Of a stretch of DNA of 64,000 nucleotides, positions 25,713 through 34,119 are shown piece after piece. The DNA is from Solobacterium sp. Its GTDB lineage: Bacteria > Bacillota_I > Bacilli_A > Erysipelotrichales > Erysipelotrichaceae. The translations under genes were made by a program, and so were the position numbers. The stretch is taken from the NCBI GenBank assembly GCA_024693325.1, contig JAILLA010000108.1:62001-126000 (forward strand). The letters are read 5' to 3'. The notes under the pieces were generated by a model, which was not told the DNA's origin, ran no database searches, and saw only the letters and a program-made list of their open reading frames with translations. Each line of letters starts with the position of its first letter. Position 1 is the first letter of the stretch.

Positions 25713-27215
25713 ATGAATAAATTAAACTACGCAGTCCTGAAAGAATCCGGTTATGACGGATATATTCTGGAAAAAGCGCCGGAAAAGGTTCTGCAGTTCG
25801 GAGAAGGCAACTTCCTCCGTGCATTCGTCGACTACTGGTTTGATGTATCGAACGAAAGAGTTGGATGGAACGGTAAGTGTGTTCTTGTCTGCCCGATCAA
25901 AGGCGGATTATCCAAACTGATCAACGAACAGGAGGGTCTGTATACCCTGTACCTGAGAGGACGCGAAAACGGCGAGAAAGTAGACAGAAAGAGAGTCATT
26001 TCCGTTGTTTCACGCTGCCTCAATCCGTATGAAGAAGATGATTTCGAAGCAATGATGGAAGTTGCCCGTTCAGCAGATCTGGAATACGTTGCTTCCAACA
26101 CAACAGAAGCAGGTATCGTATTTGATCCTGAATGCAAACTGGAAGACCGTCCGGCTTCCTCATTCCCCGGCAAACTGACACAGGTCCTGCTGGAACGCTT
26201 CAAGGCAGGTCAGAAGGGACTGATCATTCTTTCCTGCGAACTGATCGACAATAACGGTAAAGAACTTCAGAAGTGTGTCAACCAGTACATTGACCTTTGG
26301 GGACTCTCCGATGAATTCCGCAGATATGTCAATGAAGACTGCCTCTTCTGCTCAACACTGGTAGACCGTATCGTTCCGGGCCGTATCCGTGATGAAGAGG
26401 AAGTAGCACGTCTGGAACAGCTGCATGGCTATTCCGATCCGCTGCTTGATGTAGGTGAAGTATTCGGTGTCTGGAACATCGAAGGACCGGCATGGCTGGA
26501 AGACAAACTGCCGTTCAAGGCAGCAGGCCTGAACTGCCCTGTTGTACCGGATGTAACACCTTATAAGAAGCGTAAGGTACGTATTCTGAATGGTGCTCAT
26601 ACAGGATTTGTTCTCGGTGCATATCTGGCAGGATTCGACATTGTACGTGACTGCATGCAGAATGAGACAGTTCTGAACTTCATGAACACAATGCTGTATG
26701 ATGAAGTAATTCCGACACTTCCGCTCGACAAAGATGATCTTTATAACTTCGCAGGAGCTGTACAGGATCGTTTCAACAATCCGTTTGTTAATCATGAACT
26801 GATGAGCATTTCATTGAACTCCACTTCCAAGTGGAGGGCAAGAGATCTACCCAGCCTTCTGGAATATGTTGAGGCTAAGGGTACACTGCCGAAGTGCCTG
26901 ACAACAAGCTTCGCAGCTTATCTGGCATTCTATTCCAGTGATATTCAGGAACTGACAGATGCAGGCCTGGTATGCCGTCGTCCGGCAGGCAATACATATA
27001 CTGTAAGTGATGACCGCTTCGTTCTGGAATTCTTCTATGATCACAGAAATGATGATGCAGCAGCTCTGACACACGCTGTCATGAAAGACGAGCGTATGTG
27101 GGGTATGGACCTGACAACGATCGAAGGCTTCGAAGAAGCAGTTGTCAAGGCTCTGGAAGTCATCAGAAGCGAAGGTGCGCTGAAGGCATATGCGCTTGCT
27201 CTGGGAAAGGAGTAA
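25713..27215 (+). CDS. uxaB: tagaturonate reductase (altronate oxidoreductase)
   Basis: UxaB reduces D-tagaturonate to D-altronate in galacturonate breakdown. The 500-residue protein belongs to the mannitol/mannonate dehydrogenase family: an N-terminal Rossmann region beginning VLQFGEGNFLRAF, a C-terminal helical domain, and the conserved KVRILNGAHT around the catalytic Lys. AAAGGAG precedes the ATG. The direct neighbour uxaA (altronate dehydratase) supports tagaturonate rather than fructuronate as substrate, since the SDR-type uxuB serves the latter. First gene after the conditional terminator region. Confidence 0.93.
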   Translation: MNKLNYAVLKESGYDGYILEKAPEKVLQFGEGNFLRAFVDYWFDVSNERVGWNGKCVLVCPIKGGLSKLINEQEGLYTLYLRGRENGEKVDRKRVISVVSRCLNPYEEDDFEAMMEVARSADLEYVASNTTEAGIVFDPECKLEDRPASSFPGKLTQVLLERFKAGQKGLIILSCELIDNNGKELQKCVNQYIDLWGLSDEFRRYVNEDCLFCSTLVDRIVPGRIRDEEEVARLEQLHGYSDPLLDVGEVFGVWNIEGPAWLEDKLPFKAAGLNCPVVPDVTPYKKRKVRILNGAHTGFVLGAYLAGFDIVRDCMQNETVLNFMNTMLYDEVIPTLPLDKDDLYNFAGAVQDRFNNPFVNHELMSISLNSTSKWRARDLPSLLEYVEAKGTLPKCLTTSFAAYLAFYSSDIQELTDAGLVCRRPAGNTYTVSDDRFVLEFFYDHRNDDAAALTHAVMKDERMWGMDLTTIEGFEEAVVKALEVIRSEGALKAYALALGKE

Positions 27216-27221
27216 GCAGTC

Positions 27222-28694
27222 ATGCTTGATTTTATCAAGATCAATGAGAACGATAATGTTGCGGTAGCACTGCATCCGATAGAGGCCGGTACGGAATTTG
27301 AAGGTGTAAAGATCATCGAAAATATTCCGCAGGGACATAAGGCTGCACTGAAACCGATCGCTTCAGGTGAGATCGTACGTAAGTACGGACTGCCGATCGG
27401 CCACGCAACATCCGATATCAATCCGGGACAGTGGGTCCATACACATAACATGGCAACCAATCTGTCCGGCGAGGTAGAATACAACTACTGTCCGACACAT
27501 CCGCAGGTCAAGCCGCTGGAACCGCGTACCTTTATGGGTTACCGCAGAGATGACGGCAGAGCTGCTGTGCGTAATGAGATCTGGATCATTCCGACTGTTG
27601 GCTGCGTCAATGATGTCGCAAAAACTCTGGTCAGAGAGAACCAGGATCTTGTCAAAGGATCCATCGACGGACTGTACACATTTACACATCCGTTCGGCTG
27701 CTCTCAGACCGGTCATGACCATGCTCAGACGAGAAAACTGCTTGCAGCTTTGACACGTCATCCGAATGCCGGCGCAGTACTTGTACTGAGCCTTGGCTGT
27801 GAAAACCTGACACATGAACAGTTTCTTCAGGAACTCGGTGAATATGATCCCAACAGGGTGAAATTCCTGACATGCCAGCAGGTTGAAGATGAATTTGAAG
27901 CAGGAAGACAGCTGCTGGAAGAATGCGCAGCATACGCTTCTAAATTTGAACGTGAAGAAATGCCTGTCAGCGAGCTTGTCGTCGGTATGAAGTGCGGCGG
28001 CTCTGATGGCTTGTCCGGTATTACCGCAAACCCGACTGTCGGCAGATTCTCCGATCTTATGACAGCAATGGGCGGAACAACTGTACTGACAGAAGTTCCG
28101 GAGATGTTCGGTGCAGAAAGCTTCCTGCTTGACAGATGTGTCAATGAAGAAGTTTTCGAGAAAGCATCCAATATGCTGAATGGATTCAAGAACTACTTTA
28201 TTTCCCATAATGAAGTTGTTTATGACAATCCTTCACCAGGCAATAAGCAGGGCGGTATCACAACACTGGAAGACAAGTCATGCGGCTGTGTCCAGAAGGG
28301 CGGAACTGCTCCGATCGTTGATGTCATCGGCTATGCTGATTCAGTCAAGACAAAGGGTCTCAACCTTCTTTACGGACCGGGCAATGACCTTGTTTCCGCA
28401 ACAGCTCTGACTGCAGCAGGAGCGCATATGATCCTCTTTACAACAGGAAGAGGAACACCGTTCGGTGCACCTGCTCCGACGCTGAAGATCGCAACCAATA
28501 CACCGCTTGCAACAAAGAAAGCAAACTGGGTCGATTTCAATGCCGGTGCTGTAGCGGATGGTGAAAAGACACTTGATGAAGCAGGCGCAGATCTGCTCGA
28601 TCTGGTGATCCAGACAGCTTCCGGTAAGCTGACAAGTTCTGAACGCAAGGGATTCCGCGAGATCTCGATCTTCAAGGACGGCGTTGTACTGTAA
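27222..28694 (+). CDS. uxaA: altronate dehydratase
   Basis: UxaA dehydrates D-altronate to KDG. The 490-residue protein has an N-terminal SAF-type domain of about 95 residues (starting near ENDNVAVAL and ending with the HNMATNL region) and a large C-terminal altronase domain. Within the latter are FMGYRRDDGRAAVRNEIW, VGMKCGGSDGLSGITANP and CGCVQKGG, where the Cys residues suit iron binding. It lies 6 bases behind uxaB. Confidence 0.96.
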   Translation: MLDFIKINENDNVAVALHPIEAGTEFEGVKIIENIPQGHKAALKPIASGEIVRKYGLPIGHATSDINPGQWVHTHNMATNLSGEVEYNYCPTHPQVKPLEPRTFMGYRRDDGRAAVRNEIWIIPTVGCVNDVAKTLVRENQDLVKGSIDGLYTFTHPFGCSQTGHDHAQTRKLLAALTRHPNAGAVLVLSLGCENLTHEQFLQELGEYDPNRVKFLTCQQVEDEFEAGRQLLEECAAYASKFEREEMPVSELVVGMKCGGSDGLSGITANPTVGRFSDLMTAMGGTTVLTEVPEMFGAESFLLDRCVNEEVFEKASNMLNGFKNYFISHNEVVYDNPSPGNKQGGITTLEDKSCGCVQKGGTAPIVDVIGYADSVKTKGLNLLYGPGNDLVSATALTAAGAHMILFTTGRGTPFGAPAPTLKIATNTPLATKKANWVDFNAGAVADGEKTLDEAGADLLDLVIQTASGKLTSSERKGFREISIFKDGVVL

Positions 28695-28714
28695 TCTGCA
28701 GAAAGAGGAAAACT

Positions 28715-29569
28715 ATGCAATTAGGTATTCGTCTCCATGATATCAACACCGGTCTGGCAGCCGAACTGCAGACAATGGAAGAACGTGCGAAGAAAGCAAG
28801 AGAAGAAGGTTTCTCATGCGTACATCTCGCTTATTCCAAAGTCATCAAAGGTTATACATTTGATGCTGCTGCACTAACAGAAGGACTTGGCCGTTATACC
28901 AAACGTGTTTTCGAACGCGAAAGCCTGGATGTGGCTGTACTGGGATGCTACTTGAATCTGGCTCATCCGGATCCGGAAAAACTGAAGGAAATACAGTCAC
29001 GCTATTATGCACATCTGCGTGTAGCGTCCGTTCTTGGCGCATCTGTCGTCGGAACGGAAACAGGCGCTCCGAATGCTGAGTACAAAATGGATGCGAATAC
29101 GCATTCCAAGGAAGCACTTGAAACATTTATCAGGGGACTTGCACCCGTAGTTGAATGTGCGGAAAAATACGGTGTCAGCATGGCAATCGAGCCGGTATGG
29201 AAACATATCGTATGTACACCTGAACGGGCACGCATCGTGCTTGATGCAATCGCCAGCCCGAACCTGCGCATCATCTTTGACCCGGTCAATCTGCTCTGCC
29301 CGGAAAATGCCGGTCAGAGGGATGAGATCTTTGCAAAAACGATCGAACTGCTGGGAGATGATATTGCTGTCGTTCACCTGAAGGACTATGTCCCTGCACG
29401 AAATGATCTGAAGAGCATCGCAGCAGGTACCGGGGAAATGGACTATACGGAGATCCTCCGGTTTATGAAAGCAAGGAAACCGTATATCCAGGCAACTCTG
29501 GAAAATACCAATAATGAAAACGCAGAGTCATCCAGGCTGTATCTGCAGCGTCTGTATGATGAACTGTAA
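28715..29569 (+). CDS. sugar isomerase/epimerase-like TIM barrel protein
   Basis: This 284-residue protein belongs to the xylose-isomerase-like (AP endonuclease 2) TIM-barrel superfamily. Likely metal ligands lie in MAIEPVW (Glu), IIFDPVNLL (Asp), VVHLKDY (His, Asp) and QATLENTNNE (Glu). The substrate is not evident. It stands in a complete uronate operon in which every classical step is already covered, so it may epimerise or isomerise a less common uronate or keto-acid. AGAGGAAAACT precedes the ATG. No specific name is justified. Confidence 0.8.
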   Translation: MQLGIRLHDINTGLAAELQTMEERAKKAREEGFSCVHLAYSKVIKGYTFDAAALTEGLGRYTKRVFERESLDVAVLGCYLNLAHPDPEKLKEIQSRYYAHLRVASVLGASVVGTETGAPNAEYKMDANTHSKEALETFIRGLAPVVECAEKYGVSMAIEPVWKHIVCTPERARIVLDAIASPNLRIIFDPVNLLCPENAGQRDEIFAKTIELLGDDIAVVHLKDYVPARNDLKSIAAGTGEMDYTEILRFMKARKPYIQATLENTNNENAESSRLYLQRLYDEL

Positions 29570-29583
29570 GCCCTATCATCAAA

Positions 29584-29681
29584 AAGCAATAAATACAATT
29601 ATGATGCCAAATGGGGCAATGTAATATACATCTATAATAATTGCAAAATTAAATAAAGGAATAACAGGAGGAAAAAATCAT
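29584..29681 (+). promoter_or_regulatory. promoter region of eda-kdgK-kdgK-uxaC operon
   Basis: A perfect -10 hexamer TATAAT (29633-29638) lies in this AT-rich gap, with no good -35 at the right distance. The inverted repeat TGCC-AAATGG-GGCA (about 29605-29618) sits at the -35 position, which suits an activator or repressor site. AGGAGG follows before the eda ATG. Confidence 0.45.
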
Positions 29682-30323
29682 ATGAACCAGCTTAATGAAG
29701 CAATCGCCAAGATCGGTGTCGTACCGGTCATCAAACTGAGCAACCCTGAAAGAGATGCTGCTCCGCTTGCAAAAGCACTTTGCGAAGGCGGTCTGCCCGT
29801 TGCGGAAGTTACTTTCCGTGCAGCAGGTGCTGACAAGGCAATCAAGATCATGAAGGAAACTTGCCCTGAAATGATCGTCGGTGCAGGTACTGTTCTGACA
29901 ACAGAACAGGCACAGGCAGCTGTAGATGCAGGTGCACAGTTCATCGTTTCACCTGGTTTCAGCAAGACACTCGCTGACAAGTGCGTTGAACTCAACATCC
30001 AGTACTTCCCTGGTGTTACAACAGCAACAGAATATCAGATGGCTCTTCCTTACGGATATGAAGTCGTCAAATTCTTCCCGGCAGAAGAGTCTGGCGGTCT
30101 GAAAAAGATCAAGTCTCTGAGCGCACCGTTCCCGATGTTCAAGGTAATGCCTACAGGCGGCGTTAATCTGAAGAATCTGGAAGAATATCTGTCCTGCCCT
30201 GTCATCGCAGCTTGCGGCGGCACATATATGGTTAAGGCTGACGATATCGAAAGCGGCAATTGGGAAAAGATCATTGACCTCTGCAAACAGACAAGAGAGA
30301 TCGTTGACAGAGTCAGAGGCTGA
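29682..30323 (+). CDS. eda: KDPG/KHG aldolase, stand-alone
   Basis: This aldolase cleaves 2-keto-3-deoxy-6-phosphogluconate to pyruvate and glyceraldehyde-3-phosphate, the last step of the uronate pathway. The 213-residue protein is a normal single-domain class I aldolase: AEVTFR (catalytic Glu), VGAGTVLT, VVKFFPAEE (Schiff-base Lys) and MPTGGVNL. It is the second aldolase of the window and lacks the VOC domain of the one at 7895-8860. AGGAGG precedes the ATG; the kinase follows after 5 bases. Confidence 0.95.
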   Translation: MNQLNEAIAKIGVVPVIKLSNPERDAAPLAKALCEGGLPVAEVTFRAAGADKAIKIMKETCPEMIVGAGTVLTTEQAQAAVDAGAQFIVSPGFSKTLADKCVELNIQYFPGVTTATEYQMALPYGYEVVKFFPAEESGGLKKIKSLSAPFPMFKVMPTGGVNLKNLEEYLSCPVIAACGGTYMVKADDIESGNWEKIIDLCKQTREIVDRVRG

Positions 30324-30328
30324 TCAGG

Positions 30329-31357
30329 ATGAGCAGAGTAGTAACTTTCGGTGAATTGATGGTTCGTCTGCAGCCGTTCAATTATGAACGTTTTGTGCAG
30401 GCAAGCACGCTGGAATTTACATTTGGCGGCGGTGAAGCAAATGTTGCTGTTTCCCTTGCCAACTATGGTATTGATACAGCATTTGTAACAAAGCTTCCGG
30501 CTCATGCAATCGGACAGGCTGCAGTCAACAGCCTCCGCAGATACGGTGTTGATACAACAAAGATCACCCGCGGCGGAGACAGAGTAGGTATCTATTACAA
30601 CGAAAAGGGTGCTTCCCAGCGCGGCAGTGTCTGCATTTATGACCGTGCAAACAGCGCGATCCAGCTCGCAAAGCCGGAAGATTTTAACTGGGATGAGATC
30701 TTTGACGGAGCAGAATGGTTCCATTTCACAGGAATCACACCGGCTCTCGGTGAGAACGTTGTCGAGATCACCCGTCAGGCATGCAAGGCTGCCAAGGCAA
30801 AGGGACTGAAGATCTCCTGCGATCTGAACTATCGCGGAAAGCTTTGGACACGTGAACAGGCAAGAGCAGCTATGACAGATCTCTGCCAGTATGTTGACGT
30901 CTGCATCTCCAATGAAGAAGACGCAAAAGACGTATTCGGAATCGAAGCTGAAGCTACAAATATTTATGGCGGTCAGCTGAATCATGAAGGCTACAAGTCT
31001 GTTGCAAAACAGCTTGCAGATAAATTCGGATTTGAAAAAGTTGCGATCACGCTCCGTGAATCCCACAGCGCATCCGATAACGGATGGAGCGCTATGCTGT
31101 ATGATGTCGCATCCGATGAATATTGCTTCTCCAAGAAGTATGAACTGCGCATCATCGACAGAGTCGGCGGCGGTGACAGCTTCGGCGGCGGCCTGATCTA
31201 TGCACTGCTCAACGGTTACAGCACACAGGCTGCAGTTGAGTTCGCAGTAGCAGCATCTGCTCTGAAGCACACGATCGAAGGCGACTACAACATGATGACA
31301 GTGTCTGAAGTTGAAAAGCTTGCCGGCGGTGATGGATCCGGAAGAATCCAGCGCTGA
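30329..31357 (+). CDS. kdgK: 2-keto-3-deoxygluconate kinase (PfkB family)
   Basis: KdgK phosphorylates KDG to KDPG. The 342-residue PfkB kinase starts VVTFGELMVRL, has the substrate-side FGGGEANVAV motif, and ends with the ATP/anion-hole signature DRVGGGDSFGGGLIYA, where the Asp is the catalytic base. It lies 5 bases behind eda and ahead of a paralogous kinase. The GEANVAVSLA N-terminus is typical of KDG kinases. Confidence 0.9.
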   Translation: MSRVVTFGELMVRLQPFNYERFVQASTLEFTFGGGEANVAVSLANYGIDTAFVTKLPAHAIGQAAVNSLRRYGVDTTKITRGGDRVGIYYNEKGASQRGSVCIYDRANSAIQLAKPEDFNWDEIFDGAEWFHFTGITPALGENVVEITRQACKAAKAKGLKISCDLNYRGKLWTREQARAAMTDLCQYVDVCISNEEDAKDVFGIEAEATNIYGGQLNHEGYKSVAKQLADKFGFEKVAITLRESHSASDNGWSAMLYDVASDEYCFSKKYELRIIDRVGGGDSFGGGLIYALLNGYSTQAAVEFAVAASALKHTIEGDYNMMTVSEVEKLAGGDGSGRIQR

Positions 31358-31394
31358 GTTTACAGACTTAACAGTACAGGACAGGAGAAATGAT

Positions 31395-32480
31395 ATGGAA
31401 CATCATAATCCTCTGATCAGCAGCCATCCGAACAGTCGTTTCATTACATTCGGTGAGGTCATGATGCGTCTGACTCCTCCGAATTATGACAAGATCCGGG
31501 TTGCGACCAACTTTGAAATCAGCTATGGCGGAAGTGAAGCGAACATTGCGCTTGCCCTTGCCAATCTGAAGATCGACAGCACATTCTTCAGTGTTGTTCC
31601 GGACAATTCCCTGGGAAAGAGTGCAGTTCGTATGCTTCGCAGCAACGATGTACACTGCACACCGGTGATTCTGTCCACACATGAACAGACACCGACACAC
31701 AGAATGGGTGTCTATTATCTGGAAACCGGATACGGAATCCGTCCGTCCCGTGTGACCTATGACCGCAAACACAGCGCTATTGCAGAGTTTGATTTCTCGG
31801 GAATCGATGCAGAAGCACTGCTGGAAGGATTCGACTGGCTGCATCTGTCCGGTATCACACCGGCATTGAGCCCGAGCTGTGCGGAATTCACACTCCGTCT
31901 GATGAAGACAGCGAAGGAAAAGGGGCTGACAGTCAGCTTTGACGGAAACTTCCGTTCCCTTCTCTGGACATGGGAAGAAGCCAGAGACTACTGCACACAG
32001 TGTCTGCCGTATGTAGATGTACTCTTCGGAATTGAACCGTATCATCTCTGGAAGGATGAGGAAGATCATTCGAAAGGCGATTGGAAAGACGGGCTCAGCA
32101 TGCATCCGAATTATGAGGATCAGGATGAAGTCTTCCAGAAGTTCATTGAGAGATATCCGAATCTGAAGTGTATTGCACGCCACGTACGTTATGCTCATTC
32201 AGGAAGTGAAAACAGCCTGATGGCATATATGTGGTACCAGGGGCATACATTCGAAAGTAAGATGTTCACATTCAACATTCTGGACAGAGTCGGCGGCGGT
32301 GATGCGTTTGCCAGCGGTCTGATCTATGCGATGATGAACAACTACAAACCGATGGATATGGTCAACTTCGCGGTTGCCAGCAGCGTAATCAAGCATACGA
32401 TCCACGGTGATGGAAACATCATTGACGACGTAGAATCCATCCGGAATCTGATGAATATGAATTACGATATCAAGAGATAG
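31395..32480 (+). CDS. second PfkB-family kinase, KdgK paralogue
   Basis: This 361-residue kinase resembles its upstream neighbour: FITFGEVMMRLTPP, YGGSEANIALALA and DRVGGGDAFASGLIYA. It has an extra N-terminal stretch of about 12 residues and an insertion in the middle (around the GIEPYHLWKDEEDHSKGD segment). The start at 31395 follows AGGAG by 7 bases. It may have the same activity or use a related keto-deoxy sugar acid; the sequence alone does not decide. Placement between kdgK and uxaC ties it to uronate metabolism. Confidence 0.85.
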   Translation: MEHHNPLISSHPNSRFITFGEVMMRLTPPNYDKIRVATNFEISYGGSEANIALALANLKIDSTFFSVVPDNSLGKSAVRMLRSNDVHCTPVILSTHEQTPTHRMGVYYLETGYGIRPSRVTYDRKHSAIAEFDFSGIDAEALLEGFDWLHLSGITPALSPSCAEFTLRLMKTAKEKGLTVSFDGNFRSLLWTWEEARDYCTQCLPYVDVLFGIEPYHLWKDEEDHSKGDWKDGLSMHPNYEDQDEVFQKFIERYPNLKCIARHVRYAHSGSENSLMAYMWYQGHTFESKMFTFNILDRVGGGDAFASGLIYAMMNNYKPMDMVNFAVASSVIKHTIHGDGNIIDDVESIRNLMNMNYDIKR

Positions 32481-32494
32481 GAGTGATAAGTGAA

Positions 32495-33928
32495 ATGAAA
32501 GCATTTATGGATAAAAACTTCCTGCTTGAAACAGAGACTGCACAGCATCTGTTCCATGACTATGCAGACAAGATGCCTCTGGTTGACTACCACTGCCATA
32601 TTTCTCCGAAAGAGATCTATGAGGACAGAAGGTTCAATAATCTGGCAGAAGTATGGCTGGGCGGAAAAAATCCGGACGGCACCTATTTCGGCGACCACTA
32701 TAAATGGAGAGTTATGCGCTCCAATGGTGTACCGGAAGATTACATCACAGGGGATAAGCCTGATTTCGAACGTTTCCTGAAGTTCGTTGAAGCTCTGGAA
32801 ATGGCGATCGGCAACCCGATGTATCATTGGTGCAATATGGAACTGCACAAGTTCTTCGGCGTTGAAGAACCGCTTACACTGGACAATGCAGAAGCGATCT
32901 GGAACAAGTGCAATAACATGCTGCAGAATGACCCGAACATGACAGTCCGCGGTCTGATCAAGCAGTCCAATGTTGCATTTATCGGAACAACAGACGACCC
33001 GATCGATTCTCTGGAATGGCATCAGAAGATCCGTGAAGATCAGACGATCACGGTCAAAGTTTGCCCGTCCTTCCGTCCTGATAAGGCAATCAACATCAAC
33101 AAAGAAGGCTTCGTACAGTATATCGGCCTGCTGGCAAAGAGCGTCGGCAAAGAAAAACTCGAGACAGCTGACGACGTGATCGCAGCTCTGATCGAGCGTC
33201 TTGAATTCTTTGCTGAAATGGGATGCCGTGCAAGTGACCATGGCCTTGACTATATTCCTTTCCGCAAAGGAACAGCTGAAGAAGTCAACGCTGTTTATGC
33301 AAAGGTCATGAACGGTGAATGCATCACTGTTGAAGAAGCAGAAGTATATCAGACAGCAGTCCTGCTTGCACTTGGAAAAGCTTATCACCGCCTTGACATT
33401 GCTATGCAGCTGCACTATTCCTGCCACAGAAACGCAAATGAACGTATGTTCCGCCGTCTTGGACCGGATACAGGATTTGATATGATCGCTCAGAACAACT
33501 GCGGCGAACTGATCGCAGATCTGCTTTCTGAACTGGATCAGAATGCTGAATGCCCGAAGACAATTCTGTATTCACTGAATCCTGTTGACAATGAACTGCT
33601 CGGAACACTGCTCGGATGCTTCCAGTCTGACGAAGTTCCCGGCAAGATCCAGCTCGGTTCAGCATGGTGGTTCAATGACACAAAGAGCGGTATGGAAGAT
33701 CAGATGCGTGCCCTTGCAAACCTCGGTCTGCTTGGCAACTTCGTAGGAATGCTGACGGACTCCCGTTCATTCCTGTCATATGCACGTCATGACTACTTCC
33801 GCCGTATCATGTGTAACATGGTAGGCAACTGGGTAGAAAACGGTGAATATCCGAACTATGAAGCTTCTCTGAAGAAGATCGTAGAAGGTATCAGCTACAA
33901 TAACGCTGCCCGTTATTTCCATCTGTAA
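32495..33928 (+). CDS. uxaC: uronate isomerase (glucuronate/galacturonate isomerase)
   Basis: UxaC interconverts glucuronate with fructuronate and galacturonate with tagaturonate, the entry step of both branches. From the ATG at 32495 it has 477 residues, the usual size. The N-terminal metal motif VDYHCHISP and later SDHGLDY and LTDSRSFLSYARHDYFRR are characteristic. AGGAG at 32479-32483, overlapping the upstream stop region, lies 11 bases ahead. It is the last gene of the operon, followed by a strong terminator. Confidence 0.97.
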   Translation: MKAFMDKNFLLETETAQHLFHDYADKMPLVDYHCHISPKEIYEDRRFNNLAEVWLGGKNPDGTYFGDHYKWRVMRSNGVPEDYITGDKPDFERFLKFVEALEMAIGNPMYHWCNMELHKFFGVEEPLTLDNAEAIWNKCNNMLQNDPNMTVRGLIKQSNVAFIGTTDDPIDSLEWHQKIREDQTITVKVCPSFRPDKAININKEGFVQYIGLLAKSVGKEKLETADDVIAALIERLEFFAEMGCRASDHGLDYIPFRKGTAEEVNAVYAKVMNGECITVEEAEVYQTAVLLALGKAYHRLDIAMQLHYSCHRNANERMFRRLGPDTGFDMIAQNNCGELIADLLSELDQNAECPKTILYSLNPVDNELLGTLLGCFQSDEVPGKIQLGSAWWFNDTKSGMEDQMRALANLGLLGNFVGMLTDSRSFLSYARHDYFRRIMCNMVGNWVENGEYPNYEASLKKIVEGISYNNAARYFHL

Positions 33929-33940
33929 TCCACTGATGAA

Positions 33941-33977
33941 AGATCGTTCCCGATAAAACCGGAAACGGTCTTTTTTT
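33941..33977 (+). terminator. terminator of uronate operon
   Basis: AGATCGTTCCCG (33941-33952) pairs with CGGAAACGGTCT (33960-33971) with one mismatch and one wobble, followed by seven T. Confidence 0.85.
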
Positions 33978-34119
33978 GCGGGCATTCCGTTTTAAAAGAG
34001 AAGCAATGATTAAGAATCCGAAGTTTTTGGTGCATGTCCTCGTCCCGACAGCAGTTAACTGTTACAATTAAAACAGAAGCAATTTCGATCAGATCATTAA
34101 ATAACGGAGGATTACATAT

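Noticed and set aside
30050-31270. A long antisense open frame (about 400 codons) opposite eda and kdgK
   Set aside because: It is Cys/Ser/Phe-rich with no recognisable domain or ribosome site and lies wholly opposite well-supported genes; long shadow frames are expected with this codon usage.
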